From Albidovulum sp. (lineage in GTDB: Bacteria; Pseudomonadota; Alphaproteobacteria; Rhodobacterales; Rhodobacteraceae), in NCBI GenBank assembly GCA_028823855.1, contig JAPPFL010000067.1, positions 58,885 through 122,884 of the forward strand: 64,000 nt of DNA. The letters are read 5' to 3'. Below the pieces are notes generated by a model. That model saw only the letters and a program-made list of their open reading frames with translations, was not told where the DNA came from and ran no database searches. Shown piece by piece: positions 44,861 through 54,526 of the stretch. The number at the start of each line of letters is the position of its first letter. The stretch's first letter is position 1. Both the position numbers and the translations under genes were made by a program.

Positions 44861-45735
44861 CGGATATTCTGCAAGTGTTAATACTAGGGATCGCGCTTGG
44901 AGGCGTTTACGCGCTGATGGGCTCAGGTCTCTCCCTTGTTTTCGGCGTGATGCGCATAGTCAATCTTGCGCACCCGATACTGATAATCGGCGGAGCGTAC
45001 GTCGCCTATTGGGCGTTCCGACTTTGGGGCGCGGACCCTCTAGCAACGCTTCCGCTGGCCGCGCTGATTCTGTCCGCCACGGGCATCTTGCTCTACAAGC
45101 TCGTTTTCGAAAAAGATGCGAAATCCGCCAAATACTCCGAAATGACCGTGCTGCTAACGTTTTCCGTTGCCATGATTGCGGAAGGCGCGCTCGGTTCCGC
45201 CTTTACGAACACGCAGCGCGTGACTTCGCCCGACTATGCGACCGACGCGATATTCATCGGCGACTTGTTTATACCGACCGGGCAAGTCTATGCCGGAGCA
45301 GTTTCACTGGCCATTATCGCGGCGCTGGCGCTATTTCTAAAGTTCTCCCGTTTTGGCTACGCCATCCGCGCGACTACGCAGAATCGCGAAGCTGCGGAAC
45401 TCATGGGAGTAAACGTCAATTTCGTGGGCGTTGTGAGTTTCGCAATCGGCGTCGGATTGGCGGGAGCGGCGGGCTCTCTTATTTCCTTCGTATTCAGCTT
45501 TTTCCCTGGAAAGCACTGGGAGTGGATTGCGGTGCTGATGTCCCTCGTCGTCCTCGGCGGCATGGGTTCGGTTCTGGGAACCGTCGTGGCGGCGTTCGCT
45601 CTTTCCGTAATCGCGGCGTTCGTCGGAGCATGGATCGGTTCGACATGGTCGACTATGACGTTTTTCCTTGCGCTGTTTGTGATCTTGCTGGTTAGGCCGC
45701 AGGGCTTGTTCGGCGAGCGTCCGGAACTTGCATGA
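44857..45735 (+). CDS. livH: ABC transporter permease, LivH type (second Liv cassette)
   Basis: A 292-residue permease. The opening LGIALGGVYALMGSGLSLVFG and MRIVNLAHP are typical for LivH, and GGMGSVLGTVVAA lies near residue 230. It overlaps neighbours at both ends (ATGA), so the second Liv cassette is tightly coupled. It would form the pore with the LivM-type protein. Confidence 0.93.
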   Translation: MTDILQVLILGIALGGVYALMGSGLSLVFGVMRIVNLAHPILIIGGAYVAYWAFRLWGADPLATLPLAALILSATGILLYKLVFEKDAKSAKYSEMTVLLTFSVAMIAEGALGSAFTNTQRVTSPDYATDAIFIGDLFIPTGQVYAGAVSLAIIAALALFLKFSRFGYAIRATTQNREAAELMGVNVNFVGVVSFAIGVGLAGAAGSLISFVFSFFPGKHWEWIAVLMSLVVLGGMGSVLGTVVAAFALSVIAAFVGAWIGSTWSTMTFFLALFVILLVRPQGLFGERPELA

Positions 45736-46772
45736 TAGAATTCGCGAATCAAACTGAAGATTCCGTCGTTGAGGCCCGCAAAGCGAGGGTCCTCAAAATG
45801 GCCAAGGGACCGTCGCAGAATCGGGCGGCCTGGTTTCCACTCGCCGTTCTTGCGATTCTGCTAGTTTTTCCCGCTCTTCAGTTCGTCGGAAATTTCAATT
45901 ACTTTATTCACTTGCTGCTATTCGCGGCAAGCTACGTGGCAATGGCGTCCGGATGGAACATCCTTGGCGGCTTCACCGGATACATTTCGCTCGGGCACAA
46001 CGTATTCTTTGCGGTCGGCGGCTATTTCGCTGGAATGATCTTCGCCCGCTACGGGATATCGACGATTATCCTCGCACCCGTCGCGGGATTGATAGCTGCG
46101 ATTCTCGGTTTCGCCCTTGGGTGGATTACGCTTCGCGTACGCGGCCCTTCATTTATTATCTCATCGCTCGCCTTGGTCATGATCGCCCGTATTCTTTTCG
46201 ACAACTGGGAATTTGTAGGCGGTGCCGCAGGCTTGGCTCTGCCGGCCAATAGCCTGCCGGTGGAATGGTCGAAGCTTCCCTATTACTACGCGTTCATCGC
46301 CATGGCGGCATTTGCGGTCTGGGCATCATATCGAATCAAGCATTCAAAATTCGGATTAGGCCTGCGGGCAATTTCCAAGGATGAAATAAAAGCGGAAAGT
46401 GCCGGTATCGATACGCGACTCTACAAGATCGGAGCATTCGCCGTATCCGCTTTCTTTGTCGGGATGGCAGGGGCGGTCTGGGGCGAGTACTTAACCTACA
46501 TTCGCCCGAACATATTTCTGATTATTCTCGTATCCGTGAACATGGTTCTCATCTGCCTCCTTGGCGGCAAGGGCACGGTCGCCGGTCCCGTTCTCGGAGC
46601 CCTGCTTATCGTCGCCTTCAATGAAATATTCGTCGCGACGCTCGGCGCGTCTGAAATCAACATTCTTGCGACGGGCCTGATTATGGCGCTGACGCTTTTG
46701 TTCTTTCCGCTTGGAATCGTTGGAACGCTCGCCAAAGCTGGAAAGTTGCCTCGTATCCTGAACTGGGATTAA
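45732..46772 (+). CDS. livM: ABC transporter permease, LivM type (second Liv cassette)
   Basis: A 346-residue permease with about 40 hydrophilic N-terminal residues and roughly nine hydrophobic segments. MASGWNILGGFTGYISLGHNVFFAVGGY is the standard LivM region, and LLGGKGTVAGPVLGA the conserved C-terminal loop. Unlike the LivM at 36458 it ends normally after the last helix (no fused enzyme), making it a useful comparison. It is followed after 5 bases by the GST gene. Confidence 0.93.
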   Translation: MIEFANQTEDSVVEARKARVLKMAKGPSQNRAAWFPLAVLAILLVFPALQFVGNFNYFIHLLLFAASYVAMASGWNILGGFTGYISLGHNVFFAVGGYFAGMIFARYGISTIILAPVAGLIAAILGFALGWITLRVRGPSFIISSLALVMIARILFDNWEFVGGAAGLALPANSLPVEWSKLPYYYAFIAMAAFAVWASYRIKHSKFGLGLRAISKDEIKAESAGIDTRLYKIGAFAVSAFFVGMAGAVWGEYLTYIRPNIFLIILVSVNMVLICLLGGKGTVAGPVLGALLIVAFNEIFVATLGASEINILATGLIMALTLLFFPLGIVGTLAKAGKLPRILNWD

Positions 46773-46777
46773 TCAAG

Positions 46778-47560
46778 ATGGGAAAATTTACTGTCTACGG
46801 CGCGCCGCAGTCGACATGTTCGCAGCGCGTGCGCTATGCGCTTCATGCCAAGGCGATTCGCTTTGAAGAAGTCAAGCTCGATCTTTTTTCCGGAGATCAG
46901 CTGAAGCCGGACTATCTTCAACTGAATCCGAACGGAGTCGTACCGACGCTTGTGCACGGCGAAAACGTCGTGACCGATTCTTCCGTAATCCTGGAATATT
47001 TGGACGAGGCGGATCCTTCGCTTCCGAAATTTGCGCCCGAAGACGCCGCGGGCAGGGCCAAGGTCCGATCAATGATGCGTTACATCGACGAAATTCTAGC
47101 GCCTTCGATCAGAGTCCCGTCGTACAATCTGGCTTTTCTGCCGCATTTCCAAGCCATGTCGCAGCAGGAATTCGAAGTACTCGCGAATTCGAAGCCTCTC
47201 CGCCGGGAGTTTCTCATGAAAATGGGGCGAACTGGATTCCCCGAAGCCGAAATGCAAGGGGCGCTCGGCAAGTTAAGACGAGGCGTGGTTAGAATGGCTG
47301 AATGGCTCGCGGAGAGCGGCGGGCCGTGGCTCCGAGGCGAATGCATATCTTTTGCCGACATCTTGGCGATGCCCGTTATCGTTCGCATGGACGACATCAA
47401 TCTTTCTCACGTTTGGGACGATCTGCCGGCAATTGGCGGATGGCTTCGCAAAGTTGAGAATACGCCGGCCTTTAGTCCCACATTCTACGCCGGTTCGCTT
47501 TTGACCGACAAATACCAGCATCTAGCCCACCTGAAGAAGCCGGCCGGAAGGGATGGATGA
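46778..47560 (+). CDS. Glutathione S-transferase family protein
   Basis: A 260-residue protein with an N-terminal thioredoxin-fold GST domain: STCSQRVRYALHAK (catalytic Ser/Cys region), LNPNGVVPTLVHGE and the glutathione-binding DSSVILEYLDE. The C-terminal helical domain contains ISFADILAMPVIVRMDDI. It is somewhat longer than most GSTs. It starts 5 bases after the LivM stop and so belongs to the LacI-controlled operon. Plausible jobs are ether cleavage, dehalogenation or isomerisation of an aromatic-derived compound; the sequence alone cannot decide. Confidence 0.88.
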   Translation: MGKFTVYGAPQSTCSQRVRYALHAKAIRFEEVKLDLFSGDQLKPDYLQLNPNGVVPTLVHGENVVTDSSVILEYLDEADPSLPKFAPEDAAGRAKVRSMMRYIDEILAPSIRVPSYNLAFLPHFQAMSQQEFEVLANSKPLRREFLMKMGRTGFPEAEMQGALGKLRRGVVRMAEWLAESGGPWLRGECISFADILAMPVIVRMDDINLSHVWDDLPAIGGWLRKVENTPAFSPTFYAGSLLTDKYQHLAHLKKPAGRDG

Positions 47561-47754
47561 CAGAGGCCGCCCCCGGGCGTCCGGTACGCGCCTCATATTT
47601 TGATCGACCAGTCGTGAAGTCTTGTACGCTTGAACTTTCGGACATTTGACTTTCCGTCGGCCAAAATTGAAGGAACTGCGCTGCTCGAACCTGCATGTGG
47701 ACAGCGTACGCGCGAAGGGGTAGCGTGCATTGACGGGAAAGAAAGGCCTTCGAA

Positions 47755-48531
47755 GTGAGTGTTTGGGGAAAATTAATTGGCGGCGCGCTAGGTTTTGCGA
47801 TCGGCGGACCGCTTGGCGCGCTTGTCGGCGTCGGAGCGGGCCACCTTACCGACAGGCACAGAAAGGCTGCTAGGAAAGCCGAACGATTGCAGTCGGCGAG
47901 TTCGCCCGGGATCGGCGAAAGTCAAGAAAACCGTCAAGCATCGTTCATTCTCTCGTTTGTCGCCCTGGCGGCAAAACTGAGCAAGGTCGACGGGCACATT
48001 ACGCGCGACGAACTAGAAACATTGATGCGCGTGTTTCCAGTGCCGAGACATGCTTCGTTCCTTGTATCGGAAATATTTCGCCAGGCAGAGAAGGATCCAA
48101 CCGGGTTTGAAGTCTACGCTAGTCAGATTGCCGACCTATTCCGGGACAACCGCGCCGCGCTCGAGGATCTGCTCGGGGCGCTGGTCCTAATCGCCCGTGC
48201 CGATGGCGTACTGCATTCGGCGGAACGGGACTACATCACCAGAGTTGCCGAGATATTCGGCCTCGGGTCAGCCGATGTCGGGCGAATACTTGGCAGCTTC
48301 GCTCGGTCGGCGGAGCCGGGCGAAAATGATCCCTATGATGTTCTGGGAATCGGCCGCGGTGCCAGCGACAAGGAAATCAAATCGGCGCATAGGAAGATTC
48401 TTCGCGAGAATCATCCGGACGTGGCAATGGGAAGGGGCTTGCCCGAGGAATTCATCGAGGTCAGCAACCGGAAGATGGCCGAAGCAAACGCCGCCTACGA
48501 CAGAATCAAGCAAGAACGCGGCATCGCGTAG
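47755..48531 (+). CDS. TerB-like and J-domain co-chaperone (DjlA-like)
   Basis: A 258-residue protein. The N-terminus IGGALGFAIGGPLGALVGVGAG is a glycine-zipper hydrophobic segment, residues about 60-180 resemble a TerB/DjlA N-terminal domain (DGHITRDELETLMRVF, ARADGVLHSAERDYI), and residues 192-254 are a J-domain with the HPD motif at 220-222. This is the layout of DjlA, a membrane-linked partner of DnaK. Start GTG 47755. It probably stimulates DnaK ATPase at the inner membrane. It is 194 bases after the GST gene and probably a separate unit. Confidence 0.9.
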   Translation: MSVWGKLIGGALGFAIGGPLGALVGVGAGHLTDRHRKAARKAERLQSASSPGIGESQENRQASFILSFVALAAKLSKVDGHITRDELETLMRVFPVPRHASFLVSEIFRQAEKDPTGFEVYASQIADLFRDNRAALEDLLGALVLIARADGVLHSAERDYITRVAEIFGLGSADVGRILGSFARSAEPGENDPYDVLGIGRGASDKEIKSAHRKILRENHPDVAMGRGLPEEFIEVSNRKMAEANAAYDRIKQERGIA

Positions 48532-48851
48532 AGCTTATGTCGCGCGAATTTTCCGGCTTTGAAATTAGCGAACCGCTCGCGGAACCTTTTTCGAAACGTT
48601 TGACCTGACGGCACTTCGAGTTTGCTTAAGAATTTCTGCGTCGCAATTGACGAGCCGCAAGCGAGTTGGCTTCGTTTCGAATGGGAAGATTTTCGCGGGG
48701 ACTAGTCCCGTAAACGTTAATTCCCTGGACGTCGCATGTGCGAAAAATTCAAATTCGAGGGCTCAATTGCCTCAATCGGATTGGAGTTTGATTTCCCCAA
48801 TTGCGCCTATTATGCAAGTCCGCGATTCTCCCGGGTTAAGGAAGCGCTAAA
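48532..48851. other. Intergenic region
   Basis: 320 bases without a supported gene between the J-domain gene and the decarboxylase-like gene; no hairpin or clear promoter recognised. Confidence 0.4.
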
Positions 48852-49655
48852 TTGACAATCGAAAAATTTGGCTTATCGAGTCCCGCAGGCGACGAAATCC
48901 GCGATGCCGGATTTTCGACCCCGTGGGACGCGCCGACGGTACCGCCTTTTCCATTCCGTTTCCGAAACGCGGAAATATTGACCGTATTTTACCGGACCGA
49001 TCCATCGAATCTCGCCTTTCTTACGCCCGAGCCTCTAGAGCCGACCGGAGAACATGTGGCGATTCACATCTATCGCATGAACGACACCGACTGGCTTGGA
49101 CCCTATGCCGAGACCAACGTCATGTTCGGTACCGCCCTTCGCGGAAAGGCTGAAGGAGCCTACTCGCCGTACTTGTTCCTGAGCTCGGAAGTCGGAGTCG
49201 CTCACGGACGCGAAATTCACGGCCAACCGAAAAAGTTGGCAAACCCTCGATTAGAGTTCCTAGGCGACTTGATCGTAGGCACCGTCGAGCGCAACGGCAT
49301 CGACATCGTCACCGCGACGTTGCCTTACAAGCAGATTCAGGCGGATCCGATTGAAATTTCGGCGAAATTCGATTTTTCTAGAAACATCAATTTAAAGGCG
49401 GTTGACCACATCGACGGCCGTCCCGCGATAAGGCAGTTGACGTCCCGTCGACTTGAGGAAGTCAAGGTTCATGAATGCTGGAAGGGACCCTGCACTGTTG
49501 AACTTCGGCCGAATGCGCAGGCGCCAGTTTTCAGGCTCCCGGTTTTGGAGCCGCTGGAAGGCTTCTATTGGAAGGCCGATTTTACCCTGACTGCCGGGGA
49601 AATCCTGTTCGACTACCTGACGGAGTCCGACGCATGGCGCGTAGAAAAGTCGTAG
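48852..49655 (+). CDS. Acetoacetate decarboxylase-like protein
   Basis: A 267-residue member of the ADC family. The GREIHGQPKKLANPRLEF segment with K127-K128 corresponds to the adjacent-lysine active site, where one lysine forms a Schiff base, and the surrounding E-x-x-G-x-PKK pattern is characteristic. FYRTDPSNLAFLTPEPL near residue 47 is another family landmark. The start is TTG 48852. True acetoacetate decarboxylation is unproven; many ADC-like proteins use other keto acids. It overlaps the next gene by 22 bases. Confidence 0.88.
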   Translation: MTIEKFGLSSPAGDEIRDAGFSTPWDAPTVPPFPFRFRNAEILTVFYRTDPSNLAFLTPEPLEPTGEHVAIHIYRMNDTDWLGPYAETNVMFGTALRGKAEGAYSPYLFLSSEVGVAHGREIHGQPKKLANPRLEFLGDLIVGTVERNGIDIVTATLPYKQIQADPIEISAKFDFSRNINLKAVDHIDGRPAIRQLTSRRLEEVKVHECWKGPCTVELRPNAQAPVFRLPVLEPLEGFYWKADFTLTAGEILFDYLTESDAWRVEKS

Positions 49656-50590
49656 TAACCGACTACAATTTTCCCGATCTGGAATGCGAGCGCGCGGCGG
49701 CTCTGGAATGCGGCGCGGATTTTTTCGCATTTCAATCCAGGAATTCGTCGGAAGTTGCGGAGGCCGTCGCCGGAGCTAGCGTAGCCGCCGTGCAGTTCGC
49801 GACTTTCGGGTCGGAGGCGGCGGAGGCGATGTCGCCTAATGCGACTGTCATTCGCTACGGCGTGGGGTACGACAATATAGATATTGCCGCTGCGTCTGAC
49901 AGGAACATCGCCGTAGGCTACGTTCCCGACTACTGCGTTTCAGAGGTGGCCGAGCACACCGCGGCAGCTAGCTTGTCTCTTCTGCGGAAATTGCCGGGCA
50001 TGGATTCGTCCGTTCGCAACGGTGAATGGACGGCCGTTTCCTCAGGTCGGGGGATAAAGCCATTCAGCGAATGCCTTTTCGGTTTTCTGGGCTTCGGCAA
50101 CATCGGGCGGGCCGTCTATGAGAGGCTCAAGCCCTTCGGATTCAAATTCTTGGTCGCGGACCCGATCTACGCAGATTCAGAGAGCGAATCCGGATACGAT
50201 ACCGCCGACAAGGGTCGGTTATTTCGCGAATGCGACGCCATTTCGATCCACGCGCCCTTGAATTCGAAAACGTCCGGGATCGTCTGCACGGAAACTCTTT
50301 CGACGATGAAGCCGAATGCGGTCGTCGTCAATGCGTCTCGGGGCGGCATTGTCGTCGAAGCCGATCTCGCCGCGGCGTTGAAATCGGGAAAGATTGGCGG
50401 AGCCGCTCTCGACGTTTTTCGCGAGGAGCCGCTGTCGGCGAATTCGCCGCTGCGGGATGCGCCTAACCTGCTGCTAAGCCCTCATGCGGCATGGTATTCC
50501 GACTCGGCCATCGGCCGGCTGCAAAGCTTGGTAGCCGACGATATCCGCAGGGCGTTGACCGGCTTGCCGCCCCGTTGCCGGATAGTTTGA
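49634..50590 (+). CDS. D-2-hydroxyacid dehydrogenase
   Basis: A 318-residue NAD-dependent dehydrogenase. GFGNIG at residues 153-158 is the dinucleotide motif, and the catalytic triad is R236 (NASRGG), E265 and H284 (SPHAAWYS), the C-terminal PHAAWYS pattern being typical of the CtBP-like branch. ATG 49634 lies inside the end of the decarboxylase-like gene (22-base overlap); an earlier in-frame ATG 49568 adds residues unrelated to the family. It reduces a 2-keto acid or oxidises a D-2-hydroxyacid. A keto-acid decarboxylase and this enzyme in one unit suggest competing fates of one keto acid. Confidence 0.92.
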   Translation: MARRKVVVTDYNFPDLECERAAALECGADFFAFQSRNSSEVAEAVAGASVAAVQFATFGSEAAEAMSPNATVIRYGVGYDNIDIAAASDRNIAVGYVPDYCVSEVAEHTAAASLSLLRKLPGMDSSVRNGEWTAVSSGRGIKPFSECLFGFLGFGNIGRAVYERLKPFGFKFLVADPIYADSESESGYDTADKGRLFRECDAISIHAPLNSKTSGIVCTETLSTMKPNAVVVNASRGGIVVEADLAAALKSGKIGGAALDVFREEPLSANSPLRDAPNLLLSPHAAWYSDSAIGRLQSLVADDIRRALTGLPPRCRIV

Positions 50591-51898
50591 AAGCATCGGG
50601 CTAGCGATTTAAGGGGTCAAGTAGCGCCCAACTTGTTTTCTTGCCCGAGGCGTTCGGAATTTTAGAACCATTGAGACAATAGCAAAAGTCCGAGCCAGCT
50701 TTCCGGCGGGGCGTACGAACTAAGCGCGGCACGGACAAATTACGGTGATTCGGATCGGGAACGCGTGGCGTTGCGCCACGACTTTTCGCGCCGCTTCCTG
50801 AAGGGCGGCTTCCGGCCGTTTACCGATCGGGGTCCGGCGCTTCAGCCGGAAAAGCGAGGCCGCTGGTCGGCTGCCGTGTCCGCTATCTCGAACATCGGGT
50901 GACGTGCCGAATTCAAATAATAGATGCTTGTCGACACCGTTCCGGCATTTCATGGCGATAATGTCGATGGCGGATGCGAAGCGCGGGATTCTGGCGATCC
51001 GCTCCGACAGCGGCGGCATTTGACCATCGATTTTGGCTTCCGCTTCGGCAGTTGCCGCTTTGATGAGGCCGGTCAATTGAAAGAAGTGGTCAAATAGTGC
51101 CGCCGCCGGTCCCGTCGCCGGGTTGCGCGCCTTAGGCTCATTTCGTTTTGCCGAATTTGAGCTTCCTTTGTCGAGGGTGCGCCGGAGGAAGTTCCGCCCG
51201 CCTTTTGCCTCAAGAAAAACGCATCCCGCCCGAAGACAAGCGCACGCAACCTCAGGCTAGAGTCGCCGAGAATCGCTCGAATTGTCGCCCGTTCCGTAGT
51301 TTAGGTCCGTTGTGTCAAGATTAGCCGCAAGTTCCAAGATCGATGTCGAAGAACTGCTCGGCGGCGGCGCATGCGCCGAAAAAGCACAGGCGCTATAGTA
51401 CGACGTTGGTCAGGAAGCGCCAGCGAAAGATTCCCGGTTGTAAAGTCGTCGAATTGCCGAAGGAATCTAAGCATTTGCCTGAAAGGTGCGGGCTCTTCTC
51501 CGCGGAGCTCGGAATGGCGGCCCAGAGGTCGAAGACAACGATTGAACTCAAATAACGCAAGGGCGCGTTCGAAGCGGCTCCGCTTCTCTGAGAAGCCGTT
51601 GGCGCGGTTTTTCGCCTCGCAAACCGCGAACAGCAAGCCTTCGCGCCCATGCGCCATATGGCTTGACTACCTGAGAAAATTGTCCCAGTCGAGAATCGAA
51701 AGCGTCGGCCAAAATTAGCCATCCGCGGTCTGGCTTTCTTGGGGGAATTGCGCTCCAGAAAATTGCTCGAAAAACTAAAGTTGCACGGCTTTGAATTTTT
51801 CGAGCGCCGCGTCGATCATGTCCTGCAAATCTTTCAGATCGCTGACCGATTGTCGCAAGAAATCCTTGCCGAACAAGCTTCTTTGAATGGGTCTGCTT
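50591..51898. other. Long gap without a convincing gene
   Basis: About 1.3 kb. On the minus strand a frame is open from about 51253 to 50720 (roughly 178 codons, no ATG; its first usable start is TTG 51076). Its middle part (FDHFFQLTGLIKAATAEAEA) reads like real protein, but I recognise no family. A 33-codon minus frame 51775-51876 (TTG start, amphipathic, ending LEKFKAVQL) lies just after vapC. Both are low-confidence relics or unknown genes. Confidence 0.4.
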
Positions 51899-52315
51899 TC
51901 ATTTCGCGCCGGGCGCAGTATGACGAGGCACCGCCGCCGCAATTTCCGTGCGGGCGAAGTCGCCGCCCTTGTACAGCAGCGGTTCCCCGGTTACTTGGGC
52001 AAGCGCATACGCGAAACAGTCGCCAAAGTTCAAAGCCGCGGGGTGCCTGCCCTTTCCAAAGCGCCGCCAGGCGTTTCGCGCGGCATCGAGTTGGTCGGTC
52101 GTGACCGGCGCGGTTTCGATCCGGGCGCTCTCAAGATATGCGTCAAGCTCTCGCCCCGCTTCTGCGCCGCCGCGACTTTCGATCACGATCGAAGTTTCGA
52201 GCACGTTCGCCACCGACATTCGACACGGCTGCGCTGCCAAGATCGCAGCTTCGTAACGCTCGGCATCGGACTCCCGAAAAAGGATTGCAAGCAACGCCGA
52301 AGTGTCGACGATCAT
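51899..52315 (-). CDS. vapC: Type II toxin, PIN-domain ribonuclease VapC
   Basis: A 138-residue PIN-domain protein. The acidic metal-binding quartet is visible at D4 (MIVDTSA), E40 (VLETS), D99 (NFGDCFAYALA) and D119. These coordinate Mg for RNA cleavage. The start overlaps the vapB stop by ATGA. Length and composition match VapC proteins of the Rv0624/FitB-like type. VapB upstream should neutralise it. Confidence 0.92.
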   Translation of the reverse strand: MIVDTSALLAILFRESDAERYEAAILAAQPCRMSVANVLETSIVIESRGGAEAGRELDAYLESARIETAPVTTDQLDAARNAWRRFGKGRHPAALNFGDCFAYALAQVTGEPLLYKGGDFARTEIAAAVPRHTAPGAK

Positions 52316-52569
52316 TTAGGCAGTCCCTGTTCGTCGTAAAGCAGGTCGCCGTGCTCAACAGCGGATGGCCCCGATCCCAGGAGATTTGCGCAGCGTTCAG
52401 CTATAGCCCGCAGTTCGTTCGCGCGGACATCGATGTTGCGGCGGTGCCGCTCGCGTTCGAGACGCTCGCGAAGCGCGAGTGTAATTGCGCCTGTCATGGT
52501 CTCTCCGGTTAGTATCGCCAGTTCTCTTGCAAGCGCGCATGTCTTTTCGTTCTTGATGTTGAGGCTCAT
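52312..52569 (-). CDS. vapB: Antitoxin VapB
   Basis: An 85-residue protein beginning MSLNIKNEKTCALARELA, the standard opening of the Rv0623-like VapB antitoxins (ribbon-helix-helix N-terminus), with a C-terminal tail (GDLLYDEQGLPK) that would wrap around VapC. It is encoded directly upstream of the toxin gene with a 4-base overlap. A perfect inverted repeat 10 bases upstream is the expected autoregulatory operator. Confidence 0.92.
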   Translation of the reverse strand: MSLNIKNEKTCALARELAILTGETMTGAITLALRERLERERHRRNIDVRANELRAIAERCANLLGSGPSAVEHGDLLYDEQGLPK

Positions 52570-52578
52570 TGGTTAACG

Positions 52579-52604
52579 GGTAGATAAATCATCGGTTATC
52601 TACC
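52579..52604 (-). promoter_or_regulatory. vapBC operator (perfect inverted repeat)
   Basis: GGTAGATAA (52579-52587) and TTATCTACC (52596-52604) are perfect 9-base arms around an 8-base spacer, 10 bases upstream of the vapB start codon. VapBC complexes repress their own operons through such palindromes. Confidence 0.75.
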
Positions 52605-53410
52605 ATAGTCCTTTTCGCCAGCCAATTCAATGCAGACCGTCGGCCGGGCAATTAGGGAATTCGCAATTTAATCGCATACGAGATTGTAAGCCTCGAACTT
52701 TCGTTTGTGCTTCAGGTCGAGAACGACTCGAGTACTTGCCCAATTTTGGGGCTCCTAGGCTTCGGTTGGTATTCGGTGTTCGCCATGCTGACATTCGAGT
52801 TAGTGCTCCATGCGCATGCGCGATCAAAGTTGGCCTGGCGACAATGCCGCAATTAAGACAGTCGAATCCGTTTTGGCCCAGGCGAACTCGTATTGCATTC
52901 TGCTTCAACCGCGCCAACGCGGTACAGCGTCCCACGATACTTGGCTTGTCGGCTTTGCTCGCCGGAACGCTGCAATTTCTAATTCATTGCCGGTGCTCGC
53001 GCGTAGAATTCTCCGTCCAACTCATTTCTAATTTCGGAAACGGATGTCCCTTTCTGGTAGTTGGATGACTAAAATGCGCTAAACCGGTTCTGCCTGTGGA
53101 TGGCCGGGGCTCTAGTCACTTCCGGTACAACTTCCTGCGGGGATTGGGAATCAAACGTCTCGAGCGCATGATACCGAATAAGTTTAATGAATTCCTCCTG
53201 CAACGAAAACATATGAAGAGTTATCCGCGATCATTTTGCATTTTGCACTGGCGCTCAATTACTAAATTTGCAATTTAAGGCGCAGCTTTTGGTGCCGCCG
53301 GGGGTCGCCGCCATGAAAAACGGGCGGTCCGCTGCGGCGAACAACGGCTAGCAGTTCGGGTTAGCAAAGTACGGTCCCGCATTGCTCGCCGAATAATCGA
53401 GGAGAAGTAA
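52605..53410. other. Gap before the rhamnose-type cassette
   Basis: About 800 bases without a supported gene. Open frames here are short and without known motifs. GAGGAG precedes the next start. Confidence 0.4.
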
Positions 53411-54454
53411 ATGAAAATTGCAAGTAAGTTGTGCGTTTCCGTGCTGCTTTCGGCAGGTCTCGCGACCGGTGCGGCGGCGGATGCCGTCATGGCGAAAAAA
53501 GGAATGGAAGCCGACATGGTGCTGTTGCCGAAATTCCTCGGGATTTTAGTGTTCGACCAGGCGAACACGGGCGCGCAGGAGGCGCATGCGGAACTGGAAA
53601 ACCCGGGCGAATTGCTTTTTGTAGGACCGACTCCGGAAAATAGCGTCGCCGGCCAGATCGAAATTGTGACCACGGCGGCTACGCAGAGCAGGGATGCGGT
53701 AATGATTTCGAACAACTCCGGTGACCAAATCGTTCCGGCCGCGCAGGCGGCCAAGGATGCGGGCGCCAAGGTTGTGACCTGGGATTCGCCGATTCCTTCG
53801 GGCGAGGCGGAAGACGTTTTCGTCGCTCAGGTCGATTTCGCTTCGATCGGAGAGGTCATGGCGGAAATGGCCCATTCGATTCTTGACGGCGAGGGGCAGA
53901 TGGCGGTGCTGTCGGCGACGCCCGACGCTGCCAACCAGAATGCCTGGATTGCGGCAATGCAGACGGCTCTTGAAGCCGAAAAATACGCTGGAGTCGAGCT
54001 TGTCGATATCGTTTACGGCGACGACCAGTCAGAGAAAAGCTACGATCGCGCTCTAGCATTGGTCGACAAATATCCCGATCTCGGCGTGATCATGGCGCCG
54101 ACGACGGTCGGCATCCAGGCCGCTGCGAAAGCCATGCAGGACGAGGGGCTGTGCGACGAAGTTGCCGTTTCCGGCCTGGGACTTCCTTCCGAAATGTTGA
54201 GCTACACTTTGAATGGATGCGCCGAGGAATTCGCGCTCTGGAGTTTTGTAGATCTTGGCTACCTGACCTACTACACCGCGTATCTGATGGCGACGGGCCA
54301 GATCAGCGGAGAAATCGGCGAATCCTTCGTCGCGGGACGCATGGGCGAATACACGATAGAAAAAGATCCGACTCGCGAAAACGGAAATCGCGTTCTGATG
54401 GGTCCTTTCACGGTCTATAACATGGACAATATCGAAGCCGCCGCAGCCGAGTAA
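53411..54454 (+). CDS. rhaS: Sugar ABC binding protein, RhaS/LsrB type
   Basis: A 347-residue periplasmic binding protein with a Sec signal ([18 protein letters not shown]). Its mature part shows the RbsB/LsrB-type fold: [48 protein letters not shown] and a [17 protein letters not shown] segment. This subfamily includes rhamnose- and autoinducer-2-binding proteins. The following gene order (ATPase, two permeases, later a mutarotase) matches rhaSTPQU of Rhizobium leguminosarum, which supports rhamnose or a related deoxysugar. ATG 53411 follows GAGGAG. Confidence 0.88.
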   Translation: MKIASKLCVSVLLSAGLATGAAADAVMAKKGMEADMVLLPKFLGILVFDQANTGAQEAHAELENPGELLFVGPTPENSVAGQIEIVTTAATQSRDAVMISNNSGDQIVPAAQAAKDAGAKVVTWDSPIPSGEAEDVFVAQVDFASIGEVMAEMAHSILDGEGQMAVLSATPDAANQNAWIAAMQTALEAEKYAGVELVDIVYGDDQSEKSYDRALALVDKYPDLGVIMAPTTVGIQAAAKAMQDEGLCDEVAVSGLGLPSEMLSYTLNGCAEEFALWSFVDLGYLTYYTAYLMATGQISGEIGESFVAGRMGEYTIEKDPTRENGNRVLMGPFTVYNMDNIEAAAAE

Positions 54455-54470
54455 TCGCGCTACAGGCCAA

Positions 54471-54500
54471 CCCCACCGGAATTTGACCCGGTGGGGGCTT
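54471..54500 (+). terminator. Stem-loop after the binding-protein gene (cassette 6), terminator-like
   Basis: CCCCACCGG (54471-54479) and CCGGTGGGG (54488-54496) form a perfect 9-base-pair GC stem with an 8-base loop, followed by GCTTTACTT. It lies 17 bases after the binding-protein stop and 31 bases before the ATPase start. It has the shape of a weak intrinsic terminator, which would leave more binding-protein mRNA than permease mRNA. Confidence 0.6.
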
Positions 54501-54526
54501 TACTTCTCAAAACGTCAACTAATTGG

